A DNA stretch of 64,000 nucleotides. Origin: Candidatus Accumulibacter cognatus (lineage in GTDB: Bacteria > Pseudomonadota > Gammaproteobacteria > Burkholderiales > Rhodocyclaceae). Positions within the stretch are counted from its first letter, which is position 1. The number at the start of each line of letters is the position of its first letter. The notes beneath the pieces were generated by a model. The model searched no databases, was not told the origin of the DNA, and saw only the letters and a list, made by a program, of their open reading frames with translations. Both the position numbers and the translations under genes were made by a program. Below, piece by piece: positions 21,623-31,266 of this stretch. The stretch spans positions 3,777,553-3,841,552 of the forward strand of contig CP058708.1 in NCBI GenBank assembly GCA_013414765.1, read 5' to 3'.

Positions 21623-23330
21623 GTAAACGTTCACCCCCCTGCTCAGTGAACGTTAATTTTCCTGAAATTTACGCCGCAGCGAAAATTTCTATGTCATGAT
21701 GTCGGTACCCAACGACGACCCGCCCCGATGTACCTGCGTAAGCACGACCTTCTCCAGATGGACGACGACTGGCTGAAAAGGCTGCCGGCGGAGCTATTGC
21801 TGGAAGTGTCGAAGCGTCTGCTGCACGACGTCAAGGAGTTGCAGGATCGGCTGCACCGGAACCCGGAGAACAGCTCGCGTCCGCCGACCAGTCAGGCGCC
21901 CTGGGCGAAACCCGAAGGCCCTGAGGAGAGCACTGTTCCGGTCATCGAGACTTTGCCCGGCGAGACCGAGACAGAAGTCACCGAGGTCGAGGAAGACACG
22001 GCCAAAGCCGCCGTGAAGCCTTCGACAGCGGCGAAAGCTTCCCGCAAGAAAGCGGGCAAGCAGCCCGGCAGCCCGGGCTACGGCCGGACGCAAAAGCTCG
22101 CGGTCACTGGCACCTGCGATCACCGCCCTGAGAACTGTACCGCTTGTGCGCAGGCGCTTTCAGCGGACGCTCCTTCGAAGCGTTACACCGCCTGGGACGA
22201 GATCGACATTGCACCACCGGTCGAGGGCCAGATTGGGCTGATGTTCCTTATCATCCGCCACTATCTGCTCGAAACGAACTGCGACCACTGCGACCATGTC
22301 AGCCGTGCGCAGCCCTGGCGGTCCGCAGGAGAGCATGAGTGGGAGCAGGTTGAGTTGGGCGAATGGCGCCTGGTTGGTCCGCAGTTGGCCGGACTCATCG
22401 TGTTCCTTGCGCTGCGCCTGCGTCTGTCCCGGCCGCGGATTCGGGAGGCGCTGATGGAAATGTTTGGCCTGCTGCTCAGTGTCGGCGTGATCGACGAGAC
22501 CCTCCGGGAAGCCGGGCGCGCCAGTTTTCCGCTGGAGGACGTGCTGGTGGCCGACCTCCTGCAGGAACCGCAACTGAATGTGGATGAGACCTCCTGGCCG
22601 GAGAACCGCCTGCTGCTCTGGCTGTGGGCCTTGGTAACCCCCTGGACGGTCCTCTTCGTGATTGGCCCGCGGCACGCGGAAATGCTGGAGAATGTCCTGC
22701 AGGATGGCTATTACGGCATCCTGATCAGCGATGGTTACCGTGTCTACCGGGCCTGGCTGAATCGCCTGCGCTGCTGGCCGCATCTGATACGGAAGCTGCG
22801 GGGCCTGGCCGAATCCAGCGATGGCCGGGTATCTGGCGTCGGGCAGGAGATGGAAGGCCTCATGCACACGCTGAAGGATGCCATCTACGCGGCGCGGATC
22901 GATCTTCCGCCGGAAGGGCTACCCTTCCTCTACGCGACCCATGTCGATCGGCTGAAGAGCCTGTGCACCGCTCACTGGAGTGATGCCCACCCGGCGCTGC
23001 GCAGCGTCGCGCGTGAATTCCTCTACGACTGGGAGGTGATCATGCGTCCGCTCGGCGAGCCGCATTTGCCGCTCTCCAACAACGCCGCCGAACAGGCCCT
23101 GCGCCACTGGGTCATTGCCCGCCACATCAGCCACGGCACGCGCTCCGAAGCGGGTACGCGTGCTTTCGCTCTCCTCGCCAGCGTCATCGAAACTTGCCGT
23201 CTTCGCGGCGCCTCCTCATGGCGCTATCTCGGCACTGTCATCCGGGCGGCTCGCAAGGGCCTGGAACTTCCCCCGCTTCCCGCTATCCCGGCAGCAGCGT
23301 AAAAAAACGGAGGGGGATGTGAACGTTTAC
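21623..23330 (+). mobile_element. IS66-family insertion sequence (single-ORF type)
   Basis: A 1708-bp element with terminal inverted repeats starting GTAAACGTTCAC at both ends and an 8-bp target duplication CGAACGTT (21615-21622 and 23331-23338). Eight bp is typical for IS66. It carries only the large transposase and lacks tnpA/tnpB, like the ISBst12 subgroup. Ends and duplication are intact, so the insertion looks recent. Confidence 0.93.
21728..23302 (+). CDS. IS66-family transposase
   Basis: A 524-residue DDE transposase. An N-terminal helical region with NPENSSRPPTSQ, typical of IS66 TnpC proteins, leads to a charged linker, a zinc-finger-like block (CDHRPENCTACAQAL...CDHCDHV) and the catalytic core with NVDETSW, ILISDGYRVYRAW and the final NNAAEQALRHWV. 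No frameshift or stop interrupts it. Length is normal for the family. It lies alone between intact inverted repeats. Confidence 0.95.
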   Translation: MYLRKHDLLQMDDDWLKRLPAELLLEVSKRLLHDVKELQDRLHRNPENSSRPPTSQAPWAKPEGPEESTVPVIETLPGETETEVTEVEEDTAKAAVKPSTAAKASRKKAGKQPGSPGYGRTQKLAVTGTCDHRPENCTACAQALSADAPSKRYTAWDEIDIAPPVEGQIGLMFLIIRHYLLETNCDHCDHVSRAQPWRSAGEHEWEQVELGEWRLVGPQLAGLIVFLALRLRLSRPRIREALMEMFGLLLSVGVIDETLREAGRASFPLEDVLVADLLQEPQLNVDETSWPENRLLLWLWALVTPWTVLFVIGPRHAEMLENVLQDGYYGILISDGYRVYRAWLNRLRCWPHLIRKLRGLAESSDGRVSGVGQEMEGLMHTLKDAIYAARIDLPPEGLPFLYATHVDRLKSLCTAHWSDAHPALRSVAREFLYDWEVIMRPLGEPHLPLSNNAAEQALRHWVIARHISHGTRSEAGTRAFALLASVIETCRLRGASSWRYLGTVIRAARKGLELPPLPAIPAAA

Positions 23331-23364
23331 CGAACGTTAGCTGCTTATACCTAGGGCCGCCCAA

Positions 23365-23919
23365 ATGCCTCTTAATGACGACAAGCTCATCTACCTTGAT
23401 CTCGAGTTCATTTCCAGAAAGTATGAGGAGAAATTCGGAGCCGACCCTGCAGCGAAAATCACAAAGCAAGAGGGTGCTTCAGCAGGAGTAAAAGCATTCT
23501 TCGCAAATGCAGGCGTCACCACTCAGGAGTCGAGGACATATTCAATCACATCCCGACAGATGCTTCATGCGCTTTGGGAGCACTTAAATGAAACCTATCT
23601 AAGCTTCGAACAATTTGAAAACTACAAGGGAACCCAAATCGCGTGGATGCAGGGATCTCTAACATTAGGAGAATGGAGAGACGCTGGTAGCAAGGAGCTT
23701 GGGTATGAGTTTTATCAACTTAACCACAATTCAAAACGCACAGCCTTTTTAGCTGACAACAGCTACTTTGCGGCTGGATTTTCGAAAATATTCGGCGCCT
23801 CCTCCGCGCTCAAAGGCAATATTGGTATTCCAGTCAGAAGCCTAACGAGAATCATGTGGCACGTTGATGATGCAAGAAATTATGTTGCCTGCCCATTTGT
23901 CATCATCGAAAACAGCTAA
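23365..23919 (+). CDS. Cassette 3 protein, unknown
   Basis: A 184-residue soluble protein with no family I recognise. It starts MPLNDDKLIYLDLEFISRKYEEKFG and has no signal peptide or membrane segment. It is rich in aromatic residues (WMQGSLTLGEW, GYEFYQLNHNS). Codon use and GC are lower than the chromosome, typical of cassette genes. The stop codon abuts the attC at 23914. The IS66 insertion 35 bp upstream now separates it from promoters closer to attI. Confidence 0.7.
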   Translation: MPLNDDKLIYLDLEFISRKYEEKFGADPAAKITKQEGASAGVKAFFANAGVTTQESRTYSITSRQMLHALWEHLNETYLSFEQFENYKGTQIAWMQGSLTLGEWRDAGSKELGYEFYQLNHNSKRTAFLADNSYFAAGFSKIFGASSALKGNIGIPVRSLTRIMWHVDDARNYVACPFVIIENS

Positions 23920-23985
23920 CAGTCCGGTCCAGCGGATGGTCCGCCAGCTGCGCTGTCGGCCCGCCGCTGACCTCCAACGTTAGGC
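23914..23985 (+). repeat. attC of cassette 3
   Basis: From AGCTAAC (23914-23920) to the core GTTAGGC (23979-23985), with paired inner arms (AGTCCGGTCCAGCGG...CCGCCGCTGACCTCC). The left end complements the cassette start GTTAGCTG at 23336. Confidence 0.88.
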
Positions 23986-24001
23986 CACATAAGGAATCGC
24001 C

Positions 24002-24424
24002 GTGTACGAAGGTAGGCCAAGTGGAGGCGTAGAGTTTTACCGGCTTCTATTTGAAAGCCCTGAATTTTGTGCGGAGCTAGGTCAGGTCACGCTGGCGTCT
24101 GGGCAACTTGAAGCAGAGTTAATTCGCCTACTGAAGCGAAAGAGTCCAACCAAAGCCGCAGAAGGCCAACCGCTTGGAAAACTCATACAGCTTGCCGAAA
24201 AACACCAGGCTCTCGATTCAAACGTGATTTCATGCCTCAATGAGCTTTGCAAGCAGCGAAACTACCTTGCACATAACATCTATTCGCTTTTTATCGAATT
24301 GATAGAAGAAACCCGATTGGAGCGAAGCAACTTGCTTGACTCAGATGTTCATACATACATTGAGCGTGCTTGGCAGTTAAAAGAAAATCTCATTCACCTT
24401 GCAGAGGTGGTCAGAGATGCATAG
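24002..24424 (+). CDS. Cassette 4: HEPN-motif protein
   Basis: A 140-residue, almost all-helical protein. The segment CLNELCKQRNYLAHNIYS contains an R-x4-H motif (RNYLAH), the catalytic signature of HEPN ribonucleases, in a helix context like other HEPN proteins. HEPN proteins are common RNase toxins and abortive-infection effectors. No nucleotidyltransferase (MNT) partner is next to it, so it may act alone or be a divergent HEPN relative. GTG start at 24002 follows an AAGGAA-like site. The HEPN call rests on one motif and helicity, and an RNase role is inference. Confidence 0.65.
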   Translation: MYEGRPSGGVEFYRLLFESPEFCAELGQVTLASGQLEAELIRLLKRKSPTKAAEGQPLGKLIQLAEKHQALDSNVISCLNELCKQRNYLAHNIYSLFIELIEETRLERSNLLDSDVHTYIERAWQLKENLIHLAEVVRDA

Positions 24425-24445
24425 TCATTGTTGTCGGCGAGCGTG

Positions 24446-24526
24446 GCCTAACACTACAGTCAAGGCGCGGCCTTCGGCCGCTGGGACGTCCCGCAAGCGG
24501 GCCGCCCCTTACCTAGAACGTTAGCG
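24446..24526 (+). repeat. attC of cassette 4
   Basis: From GCCTAAC (24446-24452) to core GTTAGCG (24520-24526), 81 bp, with a strong inner palindrome (GCGGCC TTC GGCCGC). The left end complements the cassette start GTTAGGCCAC. Confidence 0.88.
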
Positions 24527-24533
24527 TCCACGT

Positions 24534-25778
24534 ATGCCGGCCGGCCCCATTTCTCTATTCGATAAGTCCTTCATCCAATCTCTGAGTGTGGACGAATCCG
24601 TTTGGTTTGATGCGCTCTATCTTCCCGTGGTTTGCCCAATTTTTTATGCAGAAACACTCTCCGATCTCTCCAAGGAAATGAAGGGTGGGAAATCGGCTGC
24701 AGAGGAAGTCGAGAAAATTGCTAATAAATTCCCAGATATGGGAGGTACCCCATGCTTGGGTCATATGGATCTTTGCATAGGTAACTTGCTCGGCCATCCA
24801 GTATCGATGGATGGCCGAATAATGACGCCTGGTGGTTATCCCGTAAAGGACAGAGGAAAGACGGGATATGTGTTTGACAGTTTTCCAGAGGTCGAAGCCT
24901 TTAACCGCTGGCAACAAGGTGAGTTTCAATTTGTAGAAGACAACCTCGCCAGATTCTGGCGCGCCTCGGTATCAAACCTGGACTTAAACAAGCAGGCAGA
25001 GGTGTTTCGGTCTGCTGGAATAGACAATAAAGTCTGCAAGTCACTTGATGATGTTAAAGCTATTGCATCGGAAATAGTAAAGGCGTCAAAGCCATTCGAT
25101 CAGATGGCGCTATTGGTTCATTTTCTAAATATCCCACATGAGTACCAGCAGAAGATCTTAAAGCGATGGAGTCTTATGAATTATCCTCCGCTAGCTCGAT
25201 TTGCGCCCTATGCCGCGTTCGTTCTTGAGGTAGAGCTCTTCTTTCAGATTGCTGTCGCTTCAAAACTTATAGCGTCCGAGAGGCCGTCCAATCGTGTGGA
25301 TATCTCATATTTATTTTATTTGCCGTTTTGCATGATTTTTGTTTCGTCGGATAAGCTACATCGCCGCTGCGCTTCACATTTCCTGAGAGGCGACCAAGAA
25401 TTTGTTTGGGGCCAAGATTTAAAGGCCGACTTGGCGCGTATAAATGAAAGACATCTAGCGCTCCCGGAAGCGACAAAACAGATTGGTGTGCTGAGCTTTG
25501 CCAACAGTCCGCCCAAAGAAGCCGGATTTATGACGACCGAACTATGGGACAGGCACATGAGCCCTAGGTGGAGAGATCGTCAGGAGATTCGCCATGAAAT
25601 GCCTAAGAGTAGTCCGAACCTTGTAGCTACCATGAAGAAAGTCGGGGACGCGCCACCAGCCAAACCGGAAGAAGTAGATATGAACGACATCCAGAGTATG
25701 GTTCTGAAAAGGATGGTGAGGAAGAAGAAAGGTAGTTGGTTTCAAATTCACAAGGACATCAAGAATGATGAACGCTAA
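24534..25778 (+). CDS. Cassette 5 protein, unknown
   Basis: A 414-residue protein, large for a cassette. I recognise no family. It has conserved-looking N-terminal blocks (LPVVCPIFYAETLSDLSKEMKGGKS) and GTPCLGHMDLCIGNLLG, a mixed alpha/beta body, and a very basic C-terminal tail (KRMVRKKKGSWFQIHKDIKNDER). There is no signal peptide; a hydrophobic stretch near 230-250 (YAAFVLEVELFFQIAVASKL) may be buried rather than a membrane helix. The gene starts 14 bp inside the cassette and stops at the attC, so it fills the cassette exactly. Its lower GC than the host suggests foreign origin. Confidence 0.75.
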   Translation: MPAGPISLFDKSFIQSLSVDESVWFDALYLPVVCPIFYAETLSDLSKEMKGGKSAAEEVEKIANKFPDMGGTPCLGHMDLCIGNLLGHPVSMDGRIMTPGGYPVKDRGKTGYVFDSFPEVEAFNRWQQGEFQFVEDNLARFWRASVSNLDLNKQAEVFRSAGIDNKVCKSLDDVKAIASEIVKASKPFDQMALLVHFLNIPHEYQQKILKRWSLMNYPPLARFAPYAAFVLEVELFFQIAVASKLIASERPSNRVDISYLFYLPFCMIFVSSDKLHRRCASHFLRGDQEFVWGQDLKADLARINERHLALPEATKQIGVLSFANSPPKEAGFMTTELWDRHMSPRWRDRQEIRHEMPKSSPNLVATMKKVGDAPPAKPEEVDMNDIQSMVLKRMVRKKKGSWFQIHKDIKNDER

Positions 25779-25877
25779 CAAGGCGTTCCAACGGGACGCA
25801 ATCGCCGTGTCACATCTTTTGCATAAAGCGCAAAAGCTGCGCCACGGCAATTCCGCCCCTGAACAGCGGCGTTGGGC
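25773..25877 (+). repeat. attC of cassette 5
   Basis: From CGCTAAC (25773-25779) to core GTTGGGC (25871-25877), about 105 bp, the longest attC here. The left end complements the cassette start GTTAGCGT. Confidence 0.85.
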
Positions 25878-25912
25878 ATCACGAACATCAACATCATCAA
25901 AAGGATCGAGAA

Positions 25913-26236
25913 ATGCCTTTGGGAGACTTTCGCTCTATTTACCTGCCGTATTGCATTCAACAGAATCCCGACGGTTCGTGGGTCGTGCTTAATCGCGAGT
26001 ACAAACCTGTGGGCTTCAACACCAATGACTACATAAAATATGAAGACTACCCAGTCTCTGTGAAACTTAAAGGGCTCGGCCCATCAACTCTGGAAAAACT
26101 CTCATATAGCGGTCAAGTTAGCGGTAATCGCATATATCTTTACAACGACGGTTCCAATCCAGTACTTGGCTCAGCCGAAATGAAGGCCTACTTGAAGCGC
26201 GTCGAACTCCTCTCAAAGCTTGCAGTTGCGAAATGA
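25913..26236 (+). CDS. Cassette 6 protein, unknown
   Basis: A 107-residue protein, unassigned. It begins MPLGDFRSIYLPYCIQQNPDGSWVVLNREYKPVGFNT, a pattern seen in small beta-rich cassette proteins, and ends in a helix (AEMKAYLKRVELLSKLAVAK). It has no signal peptide or membrane segment. A GAG-rich site (GGATCGAGAA) precedes the ATG. It sits between two good attC sites and has low GC. Confidence 0.7.
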   Translation: MPLGDFRSIYLPYCIQQNPDGSWVVLNREYKPVGFNTNDYIKYEDYPVSVKLKGLGPSTLEKLSYSGQVSGNRIYLYNDGSNPVLGSAEMKAYLKRVELLSKLAVAK

Positions 26237-26248
26237 AGGAAACGCCTT

Positions 26249-26306
26249 GCCCAACCCGGCATTCCAGCGGACCGCCTTCGGCAGCCGCTGAATTTCAACG
26301 TTAGGC
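26249..26306 (+). repeat. attC of cassette 6
   Basis: From GCCCAAC (26249-26255) to core GTTAGGC (26300-26306), 58 bp, with paired arms CATTCCAGCGG / CCGCTGAATTT. The left end complements the cassette start GTTGGGC. Confidence 0.88.
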
Positions 26307-26355
26307 CCCGTAGCCGCGCCATTCTTAGTTACGCCAAAGTGGAGAACTGGTCACT

Positions 26356-28017
26356 ATGAGTTGGATTCGCACAATAGTTGCCGTCCTTTTGGGCTGCATT
26401 GGCTGGACCTCCAATGCATTTGCGCAAGACTACGACCTGGTCATCAACGGCGGCCGGGTGATGGACCCGGAAACGATGTACGACGAGATCGCGAATGTCG
26501 GCATCAAGGGCCACCGAATCGTCGCCATCACCAAGGACAAGATCACCGGCGAGGAGACCATCGACGCCAAGGGCCTGGTCGTCGCGCCAGGCTTCATCGA
26601 CACCCAGTTCCACAGCCTGACGCCCTTCGGCATCAAGATGGCGCTGCGCGACGGCGTGACGACGGCGCTGGACCTCGAGAACGGCATCCTGAACACCGCC
26701 GAGTGGTACGACGCCAAGGCCAACAAGTGGCAGGTGAACTACGGCGCGACGGTCGGACTGGGGTACGTGCGCATGGTGGTGCACGACGGCCTCGATATCA
26801 GGGGCGGGCTGGACACCCCGATCGCCACGCCGCTGCTGGCCAAGGCGGCGGCCGACGGCGTGCCCGGTTGGTCGGTCACCCGCAGCAACATCGATCAGAT
26901 GAACCAGATCACGGCCCGAATCGACGAAGAGCTGCGGCAGGGGGCGCTGGGGGTGGGCGGCCTGCTGGCCTACATGGCCAAGGGGGTCACCACCTACGAG
27001 ATGTATGCGGTGCAGCGTACCGCCGCACGTTACGGGCGGCTGACCGATTTCCACCATCGCTTCCATCTCAGCTCGCAAACACCGACCGAGGCGCCGCTCG
27101 GTTTCGACGAGGTGTTCACCAATGCGTTCCTGACCGATGCCCCGCTGCTGATGGCCCACAACAACGACTACGGCTGGTGGGAGATCGAGGAGAAGCTTCA
27201 GCTGGCGCGCAAGAAGGGAGCGAACATGTGGTCGGAGCACTATCCGTACACGACCGGTTCGACGATCATCAGCGCCGACTTCCTGGCGCCGGCCAAATGG
27301 GAGGCCAAGCAGGGCTACAAGTACGAAGAGACGATCTACGACCCGCAGCAAGACAAGAAGCTGAACAAAGAGGAGTTCCTCGCGATCGTGAAGAGCGATC
27401 CCGGGCGGATCATCATCGTCGACTTCCCCGCCCGCAAGAAGTGGCTGCCGTACTGGCTGCGGATGGAGCACATGACGGTGGCGTCCGATGCCATCCCCGG
27501 CACGGACAGCAAAGGCAAGCTGCTGGACTGGGACGCACCGTATGAAGCGTTCGCGGGGCACCCGCGCACCGCCGGTGCCCACGCGGCGACCTTGCGGCTG
27601 GCGCGCGAGGCAAGCGTGCCGTTGATGCACAGCCTCTCGCAACTGAGCTACTGGTCGGCGTTGCACCTGGGCAAGGCCGGCCTGGAATCTATGAAGGTGC
27701 GCGGTCGCCTGCAAAAGGGGATGGTGGCCGACATCACCATCTTCGACGCCGCGAACGTAAAGGACAACGCCGGCTACAAGGTAGGCACCAACGGCCTGCC
27801 GTCCACCGGCATCCCCTACGTGATCGTCAACGGCACGATCGTCGTCAAAGAGTCCAAGGTATTGAAGGACGTGTTCCCGGGACAGCCGATCCGCTACCCA
27901 GTGGAGAGCAAGGGCCGTTTCGAGCCGCTGGATGTCAAAGGGTGGGTCAACATCCATGCGGTGCCGCTTGTCGAGCACGATGAAGGCGCCGTGGCGAACT
28001 GGCCGAAAACGAAATAG
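26356..28017 (+). CDS. Exported amidohydrolase (D-aminoacylase-like)
   Basis: A 553-residue amidohydrolase with a signal peptide (1-24, cleaved after AFA). It resembles the N-acyl-D-amino-acid deacylase group: DYDLVINGGRVMDPET, VVAPGFIDTQFHS, and a C-terminal GMVADITIFD. The usual metal-binding H-x-H after GFID reads Q-F-H, so the first metal ligand is changed, as in some uncharacterised relatives. Substrate unknown. It starts 50 bp after the attC6 core. A GTCTAAC at 28094-28100 downstream could be the left end of its own attC, which would make it a cassette gene, but its higher GC looks chromosomal. Both readings remain open. Confidence 0.85.
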   Translation: MSWIRTIVAVLLGCIGWTSNAFAQDYDLVINGGRVMDPETMYDEIANVGIKGHRIVAITKDKITGEETIDAKGLVVAPGFIDTQFHSLTPFGIKMALRDGVTTALDLENGILNTAEWYDAKANKWQVNYGATVGLGYVRMVVHDGLDIRGGLDTPIATPLLAKAAADGVPGWSVTRSNIDQMNQITARIDEELRQGALGVGGLLAYMAKGVTTYEMYAVQRTAARYGRLTDFHHRFHLSSQTPTEAPLGFDEVFTNAFLTDAPLLMAHNNDYGWWEIEEKLQLARKKGANMWSEHYPYTTGSTIISADFLAPAKWEAKQGYKYEETIYDPQQDKKLNKEEFLAIVKSDPGRIIIVDFPARKKWLPYWLRMEHMTVASDAIPGTDSKGKLLDWDAPYEAFAGHPRTAGAHAATLRLAREASVPLMHSLSQLSYWSALHLGKAGLESMKVRGRLQKGMVADITIFDAANVKDNAGYKVGTNGLPSTGIPYVIVNGTIVVKESKVLKDVFPGQPIRYPVESKGRFEPLDVKGWVNIHAVPLVEHDEGAVANWPKTK

Positions 28018-28093
28018 CGAGGTGCAGTGACGCAGTGATGCTCCGAAACGGCTGCGACTCCTAGAGCTACTGAGGGTTTGTGAGGGCACGATG

Positions 28094-28100
28094 GTCTAAC
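28094..28100 (+). repeat. Possible attC left end cut by IS110
   Basis: GTCTAAC fits the consensus RYYYAAC. Its complement GTTAGAC is one base off the cassette start GTTAGGC at 26300. The IS110-type gene begins right after it, so the remainder of an attC may have been displaced or lost. Confidence 0.4.
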
Positions 28101-28122
28101 GAATAAGCAACTGTCTTTCGAG

Positions 28123-29500
<1,378 letters not shown>

Positions 29501-29972
29501 GTTGGACAAGCCCGGTCCGGGAGGCGCGGGGCCAGTCCATAGAAAATATATTTTTGGAATATGCCTAATGCAAAAACTTGGCATAAAAAACTTCCCTACC
29601 GGGGACTTCGCCGATACCGTTGCGGCCGTCGGCGTCCCTTCTTGGCGGTGAGGCATTGATTATGCCAAAATTCGAGACAGACCGTTCCGTCGGCTTGCGA
29701 ACATCACTCTCCCATCCCTCGTCGAGGACGGGGGAGGCGCTTACGTGGCCAAAGGTCTCCCTAAACGGTACACGCTGCAGCGGCCTTCGTACTTGGCTGT
29801 CTCCCGGGCAAGATCATTCCCGCGTTGATCAAGAAGCGGTTCCTCGCAACGAAGGCCAGATGATATCTTTCGGGCGAGCCCATCGACTTCGGCCGGATCT
29901 CCTCCGCGTAGCGGCTTCGTCCAACAACCGGTTCCAGCGGACGGCGCTTGCGCGCCGCCGCTGAACCGGAGC
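29501..29972 (+). other. Cassette 7, no confident gene
   Basis: A 472-bp segment from the core GTTGGAC (29501) to the attC at 29919. The start and the attC left end GTCCAAC are perfect complements, so it is a proper cassette. Frames of up to 114 codons exist on both strands, but none has a ribosome binding site or recognisable protein. It begins AT-rich and becomes GC-rich. Confidence 0.55.
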
Positions 29973-29979
29973 GTTAGCC
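29919..29979 (+). repeat. attC of cassette 7
   Basis: GTCCAAC (29919-29925) to core GTTAGCC (29973-29979), 61 bp, with arms AACCGGTTCCAGCGG / CCGCTGAACCGGAG and a GC hairpin tip. It is the last attC in the array. Confidence 0.9.
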
Positions 29980-31133
29980 GAAACCACGGCGCTCCTGGTG
30001 CTGGCAAAAAAGCTCTCGGCGATTCTCCCTGGGCACGCGGACGCATGATTGCGCTGGAGAATCGCCGCGAAATCGCGGCTCATATCGAAGAGGCTCATGC
30101 TGCAGGATCGCGCTTGGTACCTGCTTGCTGTTTGGCGGGGATCGACGCGCGCACCTGGCAGCGTTGGCGACGCGAAGGTGGACTAACCCGCGGAGATAAG
30201 CGCCCGGAGGCGGTTCGTCCCCCGCCCGCGCATGTGCTTACCGATGGCGAGAAGGAGGAAATCCTGCGTGTGATCAACGAACCACGGTTTGCTGATCAGC
30301 CTCCTTCTCGCATCGTTCCGCAGTTGGCCGACGAAGGGCGCTACCTCGCCTCAGAGTCGACCTTTTATCGTGTCATGCGCGCCCACGAGCAACTCGCACA
30401 TCGTGGTCGCGCCAAACCGCCGAGCGCCCACCGCGAACCGACCACCCATATTGCGACGGGTCCCGGGCAGCTCTGGTGCTGGGATGTGACCTACCTGCCC
30501 ACTTTGGTCATCGGTGCGTGGTTCTACCTGACGGTCATCCTCGACGTCTTTAGCCGAAAAATCCTTGGCTTCACGGTCGAGACCAGCGACAACGCCGAGC
30601 ACGCCGCGAAGCGGGTTCGGCGTATCGCCTTGCAAGAAGGAATCCACGCGCAGTCGGTCAAGCCAGTCCTGCATGGCGACAACGGTCCTACCATCAAGGC
30701 CACCACGATTTCTCAGATGCTTGCCTGGCTTGGGATTTCCCCGTCCCATTCCCGGCCGCGCGTGTCGGACGACAACCCGTTTGCAGAGGCCTGGTTCCGA
30801 ACCGCCAAATACGCTCCCGCGTTTCCTGCTACGGGGTTTGCCACCATCGACGAGGCCCGAGACTGGGTCCACCCCTTCGTCGCCTGGTACAACAACCAGC
30901 ACTTGCACAGCGGGATTCGTTATGTCACCCCGGGACAACGCCACCTCGGGGAGGATCGAGCGATCCTCGACCATCGCCACGCCGTTTATCAACAGGCCAG
31001 AGCCCGAAACCCGCGCCGCTGGACAGGAAACACTCGTGACTGGTCTTACCTCGACACCGTGACCCTTAACCCGGAGCGAGACGTCATCGTTTCCGACAGC
31101 TTGCAACGCTCCGAAAGTATGCACGCCGCTTGA
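29980..31133 (+). mobile_element. IS3-family element, 5'-truncated
   Basis: Starts directly at the attC7 core with the last codons of orfA (frame ALLVLAKKLSAILPGHADA, stop at 30046-30048), followed by full-length orfB. The slippery tract A6G at 30006-30012 inside the orfA end is the usual -1 frameshift signal of IS3 elements. The orfA 5' part and left inverted repeat are missing, so this is a remnant that cannot move by itself. Confidence 0.75.
30045..31133 (+). CDS. IS3-family transposase OrfB
   Basis: A 362-residue rve-type integrase-core transposase. An N-terminal HTH_21-like part (VPACCLAGIDARTWQRWRREGG...FADQPPSRIVPQLADEGRYLASESTFYRVMR) leads into the DDE core with catalytic Asp in LWCWDVTYLP, Asp in VLHGDNG and a distal Glu in NPFAEAWF. 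It would normally be made as an OrfAB fusion by frameshifting; the ATG at 30045 lies at the overlap. The frame is intact, but orfA is truncated, so function is doubtful. Confidence 0.9.
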   Translation: MIALENRREIAAHIEEAHAAGSRLVPACCLAGIDARTWQRWRREGGLTRGDKRPEAVRPPPAHVLTDGEKEEILRVINEPRFADQPPSRIVPQLADEGRYLASESTFYRVMRAHEQLAHRGRAKPPSAHREPTTHIATGPGQLWCWDVTYLPTLVIGAWFYLTVILDVFSRKILGFTVETSDNAEHAAKRVRRIALQEGIHAQSVKPVLHGDNGPTIKATTISQMLAWLGISPSHSRPRVSDDNPFAEAWFRTAKYAPAFPATGFATIDEARDWVHPFVAWYNNQHLHSGIRYVTPGQRHLGEDRAILDHRHAVYQQARARNPRRWTGNTRDWSYLDTVTLNPERDVIVSDSLQRSESMHAA

Positions 31134-31166
31134 TCACCCAACGCGACAACTATCTTGACAAACACC

Positions 31167-31199
31167 GGGGGGAGCCGTGAGGCTTCTCCCCATCCCGAT
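31167..31199 (+). repeat. Group II intron 3'-end fragment, copy 1
   Basis: The tail GAGGCTTCTCCCCATCCCGAT matches in pattern the 3' end of the degenerate group II intron at 32573-32609 (GAGGCTTTCTCCTATCCCGAT). Only the last 30-odd bases remain, directly after the IS3 remnant. Confidence 0.45.
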
Positions 31200-31266
31200 G
31201 ATAAGTCGAAGATGTCAGGCACGCTGACCTGGTGACAAAAGGCACACATGAGCGTAGCATTGCGCC

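Larger units (their letters stand above)
21558..23345 (+). repeat. attC of cassette 2, split by IS66
   Basis: The left part runs from GCCTAAC (21558-21564) to 21622; the right part resumes after the IS at 23331-23345 with the core GTTAGCT. With the IS and one target copy removed, the site would read as a normal attC of about 72 bp. Confidence 0.85.
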
